DNA of 11,122 nucleotides. It comes from Fen-1258 sp964595365 (GTDB lineage: Bacteria > Bacteroidota > Ignavibacteria > Ignavibacteriales > Melioribacteraceae). Both the position numbers and the translations under genes were made by a program. The DNA is taken from NCBI GenBank assembly GCA_964595365.1, contig CAZQQC010000096.1, positions 1 to 11,122 on the forward strand, in the 5' to 3' direction. The stretch's first letter is position 1, and each line of letters opens with the position of its first letter. Positions 1 to 7,834 of this stretch are shown here, piece by piece. The notes beneath the pieces were generated by a model, which saw nothing but the letters and a program-made list of their open reading frames with translations, was not told the origin of the DNA and ran no database searches.

Positions 1-1092
1 GTTTATTTCCTCTGTGAATTTGTTGATTACCCGGGAAAAATCGTTTTCAACTTTCAGATGATTTTCTTCAATTTCAATTTTCCTTTTCTCCAGTTCATCG
101 AGGAGGTTTCTTTTTCTGTTCAGTTCTTCTGTAATCCTTTCTTCATCGCCCTTAAGCTGGAGAATCTTTTCGTCTATCCTGGCTCTTACAGATTCGAACT
201 TGCTTACCTCTTCGCACAACCGGTTTCGCCTGTCTGCAAGCTCTTTGTTCTCGCTTTCCAGTTTATCTATGTTTTCTTTGGCAAAGTTATATCTCGTTTC
301 AAACGCGTCGTATTCTTTTTGTCTCGACCGGATCTCTTCTATCAGAGATTCGCGCCTGGCAATAAACTCCGAATGTAATTTTTCTTTCTCAGCAAGCCGA
401 TCAATTATAGTTGCCAGCGAAGATTCGAGGTTCAATTTTATTTCTTCGGCAAGAGTTATTTTTTCGTTGATCGCTTTAAGCGCGGTCGTTCTCTTATTCT
501 CTTCAGCCTTTAGTTGAACCAGACGTTCGTTCAAGTCCGATTCAACTTCTTTGATCTTCTCAAACGATTCGAGAAAATTGCCGTCGTACCGGCTAACGAC
601 TTCGTGCAATCTTTCTTCTTCCTGCCGGAGATAATTTAAGTTTTGCTGCCTGGTGTTGTATTCTTCCGTTAATGCGTCGAAGGAATTTTTGAGCCGATCG
701 AACTGTTCGTTCAGTTCGGAAATTTCTTTTTCTTTTCCTTCAGATATTCTTGCTGTTTCCTGCGAATCGGGCGATGCACCCTGAATTGATAAAATTGATT
801 CTTCTAAAAAGTTCTTTTGCTGTGTTAAAGACGAAACCGTATCGGTCAATTTCTGCAGAGTTTCTGTTTTAATTTGAATATCGGTTTCTAATTTGTCAAG
901 ATCGGCTTTGTGTTTATCGATTTTGATAAACAGTTCGGACATCTCTTCGCGGGCGTCTGCCAACTTATTATCAAGTTCAACAAGACTCTGATGTTTTTGA
1001 AGGACTGCATGAAGCGTATTTTTCAGTTCGTCGTTCTCTTCAATAAGCTTTTCTATATCGCTCTTTTTTGACCTTGACGAAAAAACGCCCAT
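1..1092 (-). CDS. Long coiled-coil protein, C-terminus cut by window edge
   Basis: The minus-strand frame from an ATG at 1092 stays open for 364 codons down to base 1, with no stop, so the gene continues past the window. The start (MGVFSSRSKK) has an AAGGGAG ribosome site about 10 bases upstream (1103-1109). From about residue 10 nearly every stretch is Glu/Lys/Leu-rich with heptad-like spacing. The one clear helix break is around Pro108 (a Gly-Ala-Ser-Pro-Asp segment). There is no signal peptide, no membrane segment and no P-loop in the visible part, so an SMC or Rad50 ATPase beginning here is unlikely. By composition it is a cytoplasmic rod- or filament-forming or scaffold protein, but its function is unknown. 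It lies 124 bases downstream of rfbA on the same strand and may be read from its own promoter (TAnnTTTG box at 1136-1143). Confidence 0.85.
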   Translation of the reverse strand, partial: MGVFSSRSKKSDIEKLIEENDELKNTLHAVLQKHQSLVELDNKLADAREEMSELFIKIDKHKADLDKLETDIQIKTETLQKLTDTVSSLTQQKNFLEESILSIQGASPDSQETARISEGKEKEISELNEQFDRLKNSFDALTEEYNTRQQNLNYLRQEEERLHEVVSRYDGNFLESFEKIKEVESDLNERLVQLKAEENKRTTALKAINEKITLAEEIKLNLESSLATIIDRLAEKEKLHSEFIARRESLIEEIRSRQKEYDAFETRYNFAKENIDKLESENKELADRRNRLCEEVSKFESVRARIDEKILQLKGDEERITEELNRKRNLLDELEKRKIEIEENHLKVENDFSRVINKFTEEIN

Positions 1093-1135
1093 TCTGTAAA
1101 TGCTCCCTTACTTGGATGCTGTAATATAACTTTGG

Positions 1136-1143
1136 CAAAGATA
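1136..1143 (-). promoter_or_regulatory. Possible Bacteroidota-type -7 box (TATCTTTG)
   Basis: On the minus strand these bases read TATCTTTG, which matches the TAnnTTTG -7 consensus of the Bacteroidota primary sigma factor. It lies about 43 bases upstream of the coiled-coil start codon. I do not find a clean TTTG -33 element at the usual spacing, so support rests on the one box and its position. Confidence 0.35.
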
Positions 1144-1216
1144 ATAAACTTTGTTAAATGTATTCCTATTTTCTCTAAATGCCAATCCGGGGAATCAGTC
1201 GAAATGAAACGAGAAT

Positions 1217-2101
1217 CTATTCGTTATATATTTTTTCAAGATAATCTTTGTAAAGCGATTTCGGAATTCTGCTGATAAGAGAACCGAACTGTTCTTTATT
1301 TATAAATTCCTTCTGATATGCAATCTCTTCTATGCACGCTACTTTTAAACCCTGCCGGTCCTCGATGATACCGAAGAAGTTTGCAGCTTTAAGCAACGCT
1401 TCCGGTGTTCCCGTGTCCAGCCATGCAATGCCGCGTCCTATCTTTTCCACGTGTAATTCTCCTTTTTGAAGATATGATTTGTTAACATCGGTGATTTCAA
1501 GTTCACCGCGTGCGGAAGGTTTTAAATTTTTGGAAATCGACACAACTTTGTTATCAAAAATGTAAAGTCCCGGCACAGCATAGTTCGATTTCGGAATCTT
1601 CGGTTTTTCTTCTATACTAATAGCTTTCCCGTCGTTGCCGAATTCAACTATTCCGTAACGTTCCGGGTCGGTTACCTGGTAAGCAAAAATTGTTGCGCCG
1701 GCATTACAGTTGGGTAAACCGGACTCGTGTCTTTGCACTGCGCTGTAAAAGAAATTAAGTGTGCCGTAAAAAATGTTGTCTCCCAGAACCAGCGCAACAT
1801 TATCTTTACCGATAAATTTCTCTCCTATGATAAACGACTCGGCAATTCCGTTCGGCGCTTTTTGAACTGCATATTCAATTTTCAGCCCGATGTGCGAGCC
1901 GTCTTCAAATAATTTCTTGTAAAGGGGAATTGTGTCTTCGTTGGAAATGATTAGAATTTCCCGTATGCCTGCAAGCATTAAAATTGAAAGCGGGTAATAT
2001 ACCAGCGGTTTATCGTAAATTGTTACAAGCTGTTTGCTGTAAATTTTTGTTATAGGATACATTCGCGTTCCCGATCCGCCGGCAAGAATTATTCCTTTCA
2101 T
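1217..2101 (-). CDS. rfbA: Glucose-1-phosphate thymidylyltransferase
   Basis: This enzyme makes dTDP-glucose from dTTP and glucose-1-phosphate, the first step of dTDP-L-rhamnose and related deoxysugar synthesis for O-antigen or other surface glycans. The 294-residue product has the full family pattern: the nucleotide-binding loop LAGGSGTRMYP at residues 6-16, followed by SKQL and YDKPLVYYPLS. LGDNIFYG near residues 106-113 holds the metal-binding Asp, then come EEKP, VPGLYIFD and the late WLDTGT motif. The length is normal for RmlA. I prefer the ATG at 2101 over an in-frame TTG four codons earlier: the protein then begins MKGIILAGG as in the family, and an AAAGG sequence sits about 14 bases upstream. 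The rmlB, rmlC and rmlD partners are not in the window. Confidence 0.95.
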   Translation of the reverse strand: MKGIILAGGSGTRMYPITKIYSKQLVTIYDKPLVYYPLSILMLAGIREILIISNEDTIPLYKKLFEDGSHIGLKIEYAVQKAPNGIAESFIIGEKFIGKDNVALVLGDNIFYGTLNFFYSAVQRHESGLPNCNAGATIFAYQVTDPERYGIVEFGNDGKAISIEEKPKIPKSNYAVPGLYIFDNKVVSISKNLKPSARGELEITDVNKSYLQKGELHVEKIGRGIAWLDTGTPEALLKAANFFGIIEDRQGLKVACIEEIAYQKEFINKEQFGSLISRIPKSLYKDYLEKIYNE

Positions 2102-2291
2102 AGTTTCGCCCAAACCTTTTTCATTGAAAATGCTCTTATCAATATAATCTGTTTCAACAAATATTTCTTTTAGGGTTATGAAAATAATTTGTGGTAGATA
2201 TAGGAAATTTTCTCTTTTTGCTTTTGCACAATATCCGTTATCATTCCTTCACACAATTTTTCTTTCATTTAACAAAAAAAGGATTTTTCAA

Positions 2292-2974
2292 ATGAAATAT
2301 AAAGATAGTAAGTATTTGCCGCCTTTTTTATAAAGTCAAAATTTTATACCTCTTGTGCAGCTAAACATATATTGACTGTATTTTGATAATGACATGCGTA
2401 CCGTACGTCGTTATTTTCTTCTGGCGATGTAGAGATATCATTTCTTGGTGGTTATGCCCACTTTACTTTATGAAATTACCTACGGTTATTCGTATCCCGG
2501 GCGGGTGAATCAACTTCAAAATCATCGACTGACGTAATTGATCTGGGAGGAACAATTGGTTTCTATTTTGCACCAGGGCTATGATTAGAACCGGAACTCA
2601 AGTTTTCATATCTTTTTGGCAGATCCGGTAACTCCGATCTCATTTACCCGGTTATCGGCAATCTTTCTTATGCATATCTACTTTCGGAAAGTAAGTTCGC
2701 AGTGTTTGTAAGAGGTGGCTACGGTATTGTTAACGGCGTTCCAATTCTTCCACCGAATAACCGGATCTATAAAGAAAGTACCGACAGGAATAATCATACT
2801 TTGAATTTAGGTATAGGAATTAAAAATTTCTTAACTAGGTCAGTGCTACTGCGTAGCGAATTAGGTTACACGTCTTATAGTTATAGCGATGATCAAAAAA
2901 CTCATGGAATAACCGGCTACAAAAGAAATTACTCTTTCGTAAAAATTTTGTTCGGGCTTTCATTTTTATTGTGA
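2292..2974 (+). pseudogene. Decayed outer-membrane beta-barrel protein gene
   Basis: The last part (about 2585-2974) reads cleanly as a beta-barrel C-terminus with alternating aromatic and polar strands and Gly-rich turns (for example VRGGYGIVNG, LRSELGYTSYSYS, VKILFGLSFLL). The same frame continues upstream as GGTIGFYFAPGL but meets a TGA at 2582-2584. Further upstream, GDVEISFLGGYAHF lies in that frame and hits TGA 2471. The barrel-like text EITYGYSYPG lies in the neighbouring frame between about 2472 and 2503, which suggests two compensating indels. A plausible original start is ATG 2292, preceded by AAAAGGA, which would give a gene of about 225 codons, the usual size for small barrels. 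The 5' 120 bases are too degraded to read. The 5' boundary is inferred. The stop codons are seen directly. Confidence 0.65.
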
Positions 2975-3042
2975 TTACTTAATTTCAATACTTTGATGTA
3001 AATTGACTACTTAAAAATAGACCGAAAGAATCTGGAGATAAT

Positions 3043-3903
3043 ATGATTAGAAAATTTCTTGCATCAATAAGTGCTCTATTTGTATTGTGCTTCTTATTTG
3101 ATAGTACTACTGCTGCGAATGTTGACAAAGTAAAATCCAAAGACGGTGTCGAAATTGTTTACACAGTTAACGGCAACGGAGAAACGGCGCTTGTGTTTGT
3201 TCACGGATGGGGATGCAATAAAACGTACTGGGACGAGCAGGTGAAAACATTTTCTCCCGTATACAAGGTTGTAACGCTAGATCTTGCCGGTCACGGCAAA
3301 TCGGGACACAACAGAAAAAATTATACACCACAGTTGTTCGGTGCAGATATAGCCTCCGTTGTGAATAAACTAAAATTGAAAAAAGTAATTTTAATTGGGC
3401 ATTCGATGGGCGGCGCAGATATTATTGAAGCAGCGGTTCTTCTCAAAAACAGGGTGATCGGTATAATCGGTGCAGATACATTTCAAGATTTAACTCAAAC
3501 AATGGGAGAAGCGCAAGCCGAGGAATTTTTAAAACCGTTTAAAGAAAATTTTGTGAAACAGTCGGGCGGATTTGTAAGATCGATGTTCACGCCAAAGTCC
3601 GACACAGTTCTGGTGAACAAAGTTGTAAAAGATATATCATCTACACCACCCGACATCGCTATCAACACTATATTTTGCCTGTTCACATACAACGCACTTC
3701 CATCTCTCCAGAAAATTCATGTTCCATTCATATCAATTAATAATGATCGGTATCGTGTGAAAGTAGAAGAAAACAGCAAGTATGTAAAATCGTTTGAGCT
3801 GAAAACTATGAAGGGTATCGGGCATTTTATAATGCTGGAAGACCCGGCGCAATTCGACAAACTGCTACAAGAGTCAATTGATGAGTTGATGAAGAAGGAT
3901 TAG
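3043..3903 (+). CDS. Exported alpha/beta hydrolase
   Basis: A 286-residue alpha/beta-hydrolase-fold protein, probably an esterase or related hydrolase; the substrate is unknown. An N-terminal signal peptide is clear: MIRK, then a hydrophobic stretch to about residue 19, with likely cleavage after TTAA near 24-25. This suggests periplasmic or outer location. The oxyanion-hole motif HGWG is at 54-57. DLAGHGKS is at 80-87. The nucleophile elbow GHSMGG puts the catalytic Ser at 121. Asp235 (in INND after the beta-7 strand) is the likely acid, and His261 in GIGHF is the catalytic base. All three triad residues are present and the length is normal. A GGAG ribosome site at 3034-3037 supports this start. 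A decayed copy of its 3' end lies at 4740-4816, so the gene once had a close paralogue nearby. Confidence 0.88.
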   Translation: MIRKFLASISALFVLCFLFDSTTAANVDKVKSKDGVEIVYTVNGNGETALVFVHGWGCNKTYWDEQVKTFSPVYKVVTLDLAGHGKSGHNRKNYTPQLFGADIASVVNKLKLKKVILIGHSMGGADIIEAAVLLKNRVIGIIGADTFQDLTQTMGEAQAEEFLKPFKENFVKQSGGFVRSMFTPKSDTVLVNKVVKDISSTPPDIAINTIFCLFTYNALPSLQKIHVPFISINNDRYRVKVEENSKYVKSFELKTMKGIGHFIMLEDPAQFDKLLQESIDELMKKD

Positions 3904-3983
3904 CTTCTGGATTGATATGTCAAACCAACATGATGGCAAAAGAGTGAATATAGGTGTAACATTATAGATAGACTGCCTATGTC

Positions 3984-4619
3984 TTATAAATCAATTTGAG
4001 CTGCAGCGAGCAGTGGAAGGAAAATTTCTTTCGAATCAAGAGTTTGAGCATATCGCCCTTCAATGATAAGTCCGATGTTTGAATTCAGCGATATCGAAAT
4101 ACCGGCGCCAAGAGCAGCAAAAACTTTTGTTATTGATTTCCCCGAACTATTATAGATAGAGTAAGAAACATTTTGTGGAGATTTCTCGAGCCACGATGAT
4201 ATAATAATTTTGCCTATGTTGATTCGATACAGTCCTGTTGTGAGAGACAGGAATGGTTTTATGAATGACAGCGAAGAGGTAAAACGTGCAGAGACAGATG
4301 CTTCAATTATGTTTGTTGAATTGCCCGAGACACCCAAACGAAACCCTGCAATTGCAGGAACTATGAGTTGAAGATTACCGCCTAAGTAAGGATAGCGGCT
4401 ATAAGAAATATTCATAGTCAGGTCTATTTGTGTTCCTATCGAATGCGACAACCCGCCGCCAAATATCCACCCGTTTCCCCAATTGCTTAAAATTCCATTT
4501 GTTAAATTGTTTAGTGAAGCGCCGCCGCCAATGTAGGCACGTAAATAGTTCTGTGCATAAATTAACTGAGAAAAAGCAAGAATAAAAACAGCCGTCAAGA
4601 TTAATCGTTTTGAACTCAT
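3984..4619 (-). CDS. Outer-membrane beta-barrel protein, unknown role
   Basis: A 211-residue secreted protein with a typical signal peptide (MSSKR, hydrophobic core, likely cut at YAQ-N near residue 22-23). The mature part is rich in Gly, Ser and aromatic residues in alternating patterns: YIGGGASLNNL, WIFGGGLSHSIGTQIDLTMNISYSRYPY, then a series of amphipathic strands such as ALGAGISISL and GLIIEGRYA. This is the pattern of small 8-10 stranded porin-like barrels common in Bacteroidota. There is no peptidoglycan-binding OmpA domain. No strong Shine-Dalgarno site precedes the ATG at 4619. It is convergent with the hydrolase gene (80 bases between their ends) and shares no operon with it. The specific function cannot be told from sequence. 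Confidence 0.75.
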   Translation of the reverse strand: MSSKRLILTAVFILAFSQLIYAQNYLRAYIGGGASLNNLTNGILSNWGNGWIFGGGLSHSIGTQIDLTMNISYSRYPYLGGNLQLIVPAIAGFRLGVSGNSTNIIEASVSARFTSSLSFIKPFLSLTTGLYRINIGKIIISSWLEKSPQNVSYSIYNSSGKSITKVFAALGAGISISLNSNIGLIIEGRYAQTLDSKEIFLPLLAAAQIDL

Positions 4620-4739
4620 TATAATACTTAATGTTAATTACCGCAAACTTTGGCATAGTTAATTTGGTTACGAAAAAACTATTTATCAAGACAAAAAAAA
4701 TTCCGAAAATTTATACAGGCTTCAATTTATTATGTGATT

Positions 4740-4816
4740 GAAAATGATGAAGGATATAGGGCATTTTATTAGTGGAAGACTCCTGGCAGTTTGACAAATT
4801 GCTTCAGCGATTATGA
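4740..4816 (+). pseudogene. Relic of the 3' end of an alpha/beta hydrolase gene
   Basis: These bases align with the 3' part of the intact hydrolase gene (about 3801-3872). I count roughly 52 identities in 65 aligned positions plus a 2-base gap. In translation the relic reads MMKDIGHFI in one frame and then VEDSWQFDKLLQRL followed by TGA (4814-4816) in another. The intact protein has TMKGIGHFIMLEDPAQFDKLLQ. The gap sits between the two readings and breaks the frame. Nothing similar to the rest of the hydrolase is visible upstream, so only the catalytic-His segment survives. The remnant lies beyond the minus-strand barrel gene, 837 bases after the intact hydrolase ends. Confidence 0.8.
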
Positions 4817-4956
4817 TTTGGTGGAAAATAAAAATGAAAATGCGAAGTCTTCATGCTCCTTTTATCCTTACCAAGAAGTACACTGGCTATTGTTTTTTAA
4901 AATAATAGAAATTAATTCTTCCTTAATGTAATTTATGCCCAACCTTTTAGAGGAGA

Positions 4957-5198
4957 ATGATGAAAAAGCTTTTTTTTCTCATACCGATCCCGGTTTTGTT
5001 TGCTGCACAGACAAAAAAGATTACCCTGTTCAGGCGGTTCCTTTTACAGAAATTCACATGAATAACGGGTTCCGGTATAACAGGATGGAAACTAACCGCT
5101 TTGTAACCATTTCATATAAGCTGGAGCTATTGGAAACAACCGGACGCATTAAAAATTTTGCAATAGCCGGCTGTATTCACAAAATAAAAATAAAGTAG
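4957..5198 (+). pseudogene. Frameshifted, truncated GH127/DUF1680 glycosidase N-terminus
   Basis: An AGGAG site (4951-4955) precedes ATG 4957/4960, which encodes a signal peptide (MMKKLFFLIPIPVLFAAQTKK). That frame soon stops. One frame over, the reading from about 5013 gives KDYPVQAVPFTEIHMNNGF, then METNRFVTISYKLE and ETTGRIKNFAIAG. This is the N-terminal signature of DUF1680 proteins (beta-L-arabinofuranosidase family GH127; typical form VPFTDVKLTDGFW...NR..TIPYAL...ETGRI.NFA.AGG). The two parts would join exactly if one A were restored to the A6 run at 5013-5018. After AG the similarity stops and a TAG follows within ten codons, so well over 500 residues of the family are missing. It cannot make an active enzyme. 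The signal peptide indicates that the ancestor was secreted and cleaved plant or polysaccharide arabinosides. Confidence 0.75.
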
Positions 5199-5205
5199 AG
5201 GAAAA

Positions 5206-5706
5206 ATGTATCGAATGATTTCTGATTTTTTAGAAGGTTGGTCGTATGAAAACAGCGCCACACTCAAAATTTTCAAAGCGTTGACAGATGAATCGCTCAA
5301 TCAAAAAGTTACGCAGGATGGAAGATCTATAGGCAAACTTGCATGGCATATTACATTGTCAGTTGCGGAAATGCTTAACCGTACCGGCTTGGAAATCGGG
5401 CAGTATGATGAATCGTCTCCGGTGCCGAAACGCGCAACGGAAATAATTTCGGAGTACGAAAAATTTTCCAGAAAAGTCTTCGATGAAATTCAAAGTAAGT
5501 GGGATGACAAATCTCTTCTTGAGGAAATAAACATGTATGGTGAGATGTGGGCAAAAGGGAAGGTGCTTACGTCGTTAATGAGTCATCAAACTCATCACAG
5601 AGCGCAATTGACTGTTCTGATGAGGCAAGCCGGATTAAAAGTTCCGGGTGTTTATGGACCGGCTAAAGAAGAATGGTCTGCGTTTGGAATGCCGGCGCAA
5701 GAATAA
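5206..5706 (+). CDS. DinB/YfiT-type metal-binding four-helix protein
   Basis: The 166-residue protein matches the DinB-like fold (damage-inducible/YfiT superfamily; unrelated to DNA polymerase IV). The metal-site pattern is present: His48 in LAWHI, and His127 and His131 in SHQTHHRAQL, giving the usual three-His site with HxxxH in the later helix. The C-terminus GLKVPGVYGPAKEEW is typical of a subgroup with this ending. Members are metal-dependent enzymes, often thiol transferases or hydrolases, but the reaction here is unknown. GAGG four to five bases before the ATG supports the start. The gene begins only 7 bases after the stop of the GH127 remnant, so its upstream region was probably created by that deletion. 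The kinase gene follows after 29 bases on the same strand, so the two may be co-transcribed. Confidence 0.85.
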   Translation: MYRMISDFLEGWSYENSATLKIFKALTDESLNQKVTQDGRSIGKLAWHITLSVAEMLNRTGLEIGQYDESSPVPKRATEIISEYEKFSRKVFDEIQSKWDDKSLLEEINMYGEMWAKGKVLTSLMSHQTHHRAQLTVLMRQAGLKVPGVYGPAKEEWSAFGMPAQE

Positions 5707-5735
5707 ATTTGCTTGTGAATGAGTTGAGAGTTTAT

Positions 5736-7691
5736 ATGAAGTTTGCATTTTTATTTTTAATTGTGAGTAATCTTCTAATCGGGCAAACGAAGATTGATTC
5801 GCTCCTTTCAAGTATTAAATCGTTACCGGACGTAACTCAAGCAAAAATGCTTCTCGATTTTTGCTGGAACAACAGAAGCAAAAATCCATTGCAGTCATTA
5901 AAAAGCGGAGAGGAGGCGCTGCGTATTGCTCAATCTCTGAAAGATTTGAAACTTCAGGCAAAGGCATACAATCTTATCGGTGTTGTTTACAGAAATTTGG
6001 GCAAATATGAGAAAGCTATAACATCGTACAAGAATGCATTAAGAATAGCCGAATCGGCAAAAGACTCGACTCAAATTGCTTATTCATATAACAACATTGG
6101 CGGATTATATCGCCTCGAGGGAAACAATACAATTGCACTGGAATACATTCTAAAGGCGCTCGATATTTTTGAGAATCGTAACGATAAAACAGGAATGGCT
6201 TTCTGTACTATTAACATCGGGCTAATCTACCGGCGTCAGCAAAACTTTTCGAAGGCGCTTGAGTACCTGAATTTGACTATTAAACTCCGCGAAGAAATTC
6301 ATGACCGTGCAGGCAAAGCTCTGGCTTTGAACCTGATTGCAGAAATAAACTATGAACAGGGCAAACTAAATAACGCGCTCAATTATTATCTGGAAGTCGA
6401 AAAAGAATATGCAGATATTGACGATAAAAAAGGTTTAGCCGCAACCTGGGGAGGCATAGGCAATATTTATTACGATCAAAAAAATTATAAGAATGCCTTG
6501 ATCTATAGAACTAAAGCGCTCGAGATGTCTAAGAAAATTCATTATCGGGAAGGACTGATAAATAATTACGGAAGCATGGGATTGATTTACGCAAGACTCG
6601 GCAAGTATGCTAAAGGCAGAGAGTTTATTGATAGAGCTTTAAAAGTTGCTCAAGGGTTCAAAGAAATTTATTCGCAGATGGAACTCGGTAAATATCTTTC
6701 GGAGTTTTACGAAATCAAAAAAGATTATCCACTGGCTCTGGCAGAGCTGAAGAAATATCAGAGCCTAAAAGACTCCGTTAACAGAATTGACAACATTGCA
6801 ATAGTTTCGGAAATGGAAGCTGTTCACAAGGCTGAACAAACCGAAAAGGAAAATGCCATTCTGACGAAAAATCTTGAAGCAGAGAGAGAACAAAGAAATA
6901 ATTGGATTGTAATTGCATTACTTGTCATTGTAATCGCGGTAATTACATACAGTAAATACCATTCCAAAAAACTGGCGAATGAAAAGCTGCAAGAGTTGAA
7001 TGCAATGAAAGATAAATTCTTTGGAATAATTGCGCACGATTTAAAGAATCCGTTCAGCATAATTTTTGGCTATACAGATACTCTTCTGAACGAGTACAAC
7101 AGATTGGATGAAAAGGAAAAATTGAGCTTACTTAACGATATAGATAAAACCAGCAAACAAACTTATCGCCTGCTGGAAAATTTGCTTTACTGGTCACAGT
7201 CGCAAACCGGAAGAATGGAATTTCACCCCGGGAATTTTGATTTGTCCGAATTGGTCGAACAAACTTTTTCGTTGGTTGAAAGTGCAGCAAGAAACAAAAA
7301 CATCGACCTAATTACAAATGTTGATAAACCGACGGAACTTTATGGCGATGAAGAAATGATAAAATTGATATTAAGAAATTTGGTAACGAATGGAATCAAA
7401 TTTACTAACGGAGGCGGACGCGTTTCGGTCTTATTAAACGGCTCAACAGTTGCCGCCGAAATTTGTGTTGAAGATACCGGTATTGGTATTTCTGAAGATA
7501 AACTGGAAAGACTCTTTAAAATCGAGAATGTTACAAAATCGGAAGGAACCGCAGGAGAAAAAGGCACAGGACTTGGATTAATGCTCTGTAAAGAATTTGT
7601 TGAAAGACACGGTGGTACAATTCGGGTAGAAAGCGTACTGGACATTGGAAGCAAATTTATTTTTACTCTGCCCGCACCGCAAAAAGGATAA
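5736..7691 (+). CDS. TPR-domain sensor histidine kinase
   Basis: A 651-residue membrane sensor kinase. I use ATG 5736, with GAGAG five bases upstream, because it gives a clean signal peptide (MKFAFLFLIVSNLLIGQ). The longer in-frame reading from 5673 overlaps the previous gene. Residues about 74-353 are seven TPR-like units with a regular 40-residue period (each containing IG..Y...G.Y..A), placed in the periplasm. A charged coiled segment follows, then one membrane helix at 390-410. The kinase part has H-box HDLKNP with phospho-His434, N-box Asn552 in NLVTNGIKFT, G1 motif EDTGIGIS (Asp580) and G2 motif GTGLGL (610-615). All catalytic motifs are intact. There is no receiver domain and no response regulator gene in the window, so its partner is elsewhere. 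The TPR part presumably senses a protein or peptide signal; this is inferred. Confidence 0.93.
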   Translation: MKFAFLFLIVSNLLIGQTKIDSLLSSIKSLPDVTQAKMLLDFCWNNRSKNPLQSLKSGEEALRIAQSLKDLKLQAKAYNLIGVVYRNLGKYEKAITSYKNALRIAESAKDSTQIAYSYNNIGGLYRLEGNNTIALEYILKALDIFENRNDKTGMAFCTINIGLIYRRQQNFSKALEYLNLTIKLREEIHDRAGKALALNLIAEINYEQGKLNNALNYYLEVEKEYADIDDKKGLAATWGGIGNIYYDQKNYKNALIYRTKALEMSKKIHYREGLINNYGSMGLIYARLGKYAKGREFIDRALKVAQGFKEIYSQMELGKYLSEFYEIKKDYPLALAELKKYQSLKDSVNRIDNIAIVSEMEAVHKAEQTEKENAILTKNLEAEREQRNNWIVIALLVIVIAVITYSKYHSKKLANEKLQELNAMKDKFFGIIAHDLKNPFSIIFGYTDTLLNEYNRLDEKEKLSLLNDIDKTSKQTYRLLENLLYWSQSQTGRMEFHPGNFDLSELVEQTFSLVESAARNKNIDLITNVDKPTELYGDEEMIKLILRNLVTNGIKFTNGGGRVSVLLNGSTVAAEICVEDTGIGISEDKLERLFKIENVTKSEGTAGEKGTGLGLMLCKEFVERHGGTIRVESVLDIGSKFIFTLPAPQKG

Positions 7692-7834
7692 TATTTTAAA
7701 GCTGTAAGAGAAGTGATATTGAAAATCTGATTTTAAATTACAGAAGAACCCCTTCGTTAAAAAATAATAAATTAGAAATTCCGGAACGAATTCGCTAAAA
7801 TTAGCACCAACATTTTTAACAATAGGAACTAATT

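Noticed and set aside
58..517. Plus-strand open frames of about 105 codons at 58-378 and 200-517
   Set aside because: They lie antisense inside the long coiled-coil frame, are Phe/Ser-rich as expected from the complement of Glu/Lys codons, and have no ribosome site.
2099..2113. TTG start four codons before the rfbA ATG
   Set aside because: The AAAGG sequence is almost touching this TTG, while the ATG at 2101 gives the family-standard N-terminus MKGIILAGG.
2397..2407. Palindrome CGTACCGTACG
   Set aside because: It is only 11 bases long and alone in decayed sequence, with no gene start to regulate.
4399..4689. A 96-codon minus-strand frame overlapping the barrel gene start
   Set aside because: It overlaps the barrel gene and its upstream region in another frame and shows no domain or signal peptide.
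4935..5198. The 87-codon frame as a genuine small protein
   Set aside because: Its first part is a frame-shadow of the signal peptide in the neighbouring frame, and its second part is the N-terminus of a GH127 protein that should continue for hundreds of residues.
5673..5735. Upstream extension of the kinase (MVCVWNAG...)
   Set aside because: It overlaps the end of the DinB-like gene in another frame and hides the obvious signal peptide starting at 5736.
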